Assembly (NCBI GenBank): GCA_003427395.1
Contig: BFEA01000126.1
Span: forward strand, 988,535 to 1,031,186
Source of the DNA: Chara braunii
Lineage: Eukaryota; Streptophyta; Charophyceae; Charales; Characeae
Direction of reading: 5' to 3'
DNA: 42,652 bases
Positions within the stretch are counted from its first letter, which is position 1. Every line of letters starts with the position of its first letter. Shown here piece after piece: positions 42,260 to 42,652 of the stretch. The notes beneath the pieces were generated by a model. It searched no databases. It was not told the origin of the DNA and saw only the letters and a list, made by a program, of their open reading frames with translations. A program made the position numbers and the translations under genes.

Positions 42260-42652
42260 ACCGCCAGATTAACAACGAACAGGAGAGAACTAGGTGCACG
42301 TGGCACGAGCGAATAAAACGCACAGGAGAGAATAGGTGCACGTGGCACTACCGCCAATTGACAACGAACAGGGGAGAACAGGAGTAAAAGAACAGCAAAG
42401 AAGAGGAGAGCAGAGGCAAGAAGCGGAGAGAAGAGGAGAGGAGGAGAGAAGAGGAGAGAAGAGGGCACGGGACGAGTTAGCAGCAAAGCAGGAAGAAGGG
42501 AGGAAAAACTAGGTGCATGTGGCACGAGCGAAGAAAGGCAGAGAAAGCCATGCCCAATACTGGAAAAATGGGAGAAAAGCGTCAAATCCAGAACATACTA
42601 GGCCATACTAACGAGAGGGTGGATGGCTAAGAAAGTCATAAACGGTAAAAGG
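42260..42652. repeat. Degenerate repeats with GGTGCACGTGGCAC and GGAGAGAA
   Basis: ACGAACAGG(A/G)GAGAA and AGGTGCAYGTGGCAC(G/T)A occur two to three times each at about 42270-42530, around a GAGAAGAGGAGAG-rich core. No gene seen. Confidence 0.7.

Overview
This is eukaryotic nuclear DNA, most likely from a streptophyte (plant lineage). The one gene I can support is on the minus strand. It is split by GT-AG introns and encodes a large plant-type RNA polymerase II CTD phosphatase of the CPL3/CPL4 (FCP1-like) family. Introns of about 0.9-4 kb packed with microsatellites, plus the many decayed repeats, suggest a large repeat-rich genome. A charophyte such as Chara would fit, but that is a guess from genome texture, not from a diagnostic sequence.

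Gene layout (transcribed right to left): eight exons were placed at 27361-27202, 23204-19881, 16647-15595, 14663-14508, 13562-13288, 10922-10811, 9490-9356 and 8033-7908. Their splice phases agree at every junction. Together they give about 1,780 codons: a short N-terminal helical segment, more than 1,100 residues of low-complexity sequence in one giant exon, the FCP1 catalytic domain (DLDHT), and the start of a BRCT domain. The first exon(s), the end of the BRCT domain and the stop codon were not found. They may lie in unrecognised short exons or outside the window.

Left flank and introns (1-27 kb): five minus-strand copies of U6 snRNA-like sequence lie at 6.3, 8.8, 12.4, 12.6 and 16.8 kb, all in the same orientation as the host gene and four of them inside its introns. 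There are also tRNA-derived SINE-like pieces, an exon-like cassette duplicated at 17.5 and 17.8 kb, a 33-base G run, many CA/GA microsatellites and three assembly gaps (31 bases, 775 bases and one N).

Right flank (27.4-42.7 kb): no convincing gene. It holds at least two families of short inverted-repeat (MITE-like) elements, many tandem minisatellites (several carrying CACGTG), a perfect 13-bp-arm palindrome at 36.6 kb, and GA-rich stretches. Nothing here is bacterial: no operons, CRISPR arrays or prophage.
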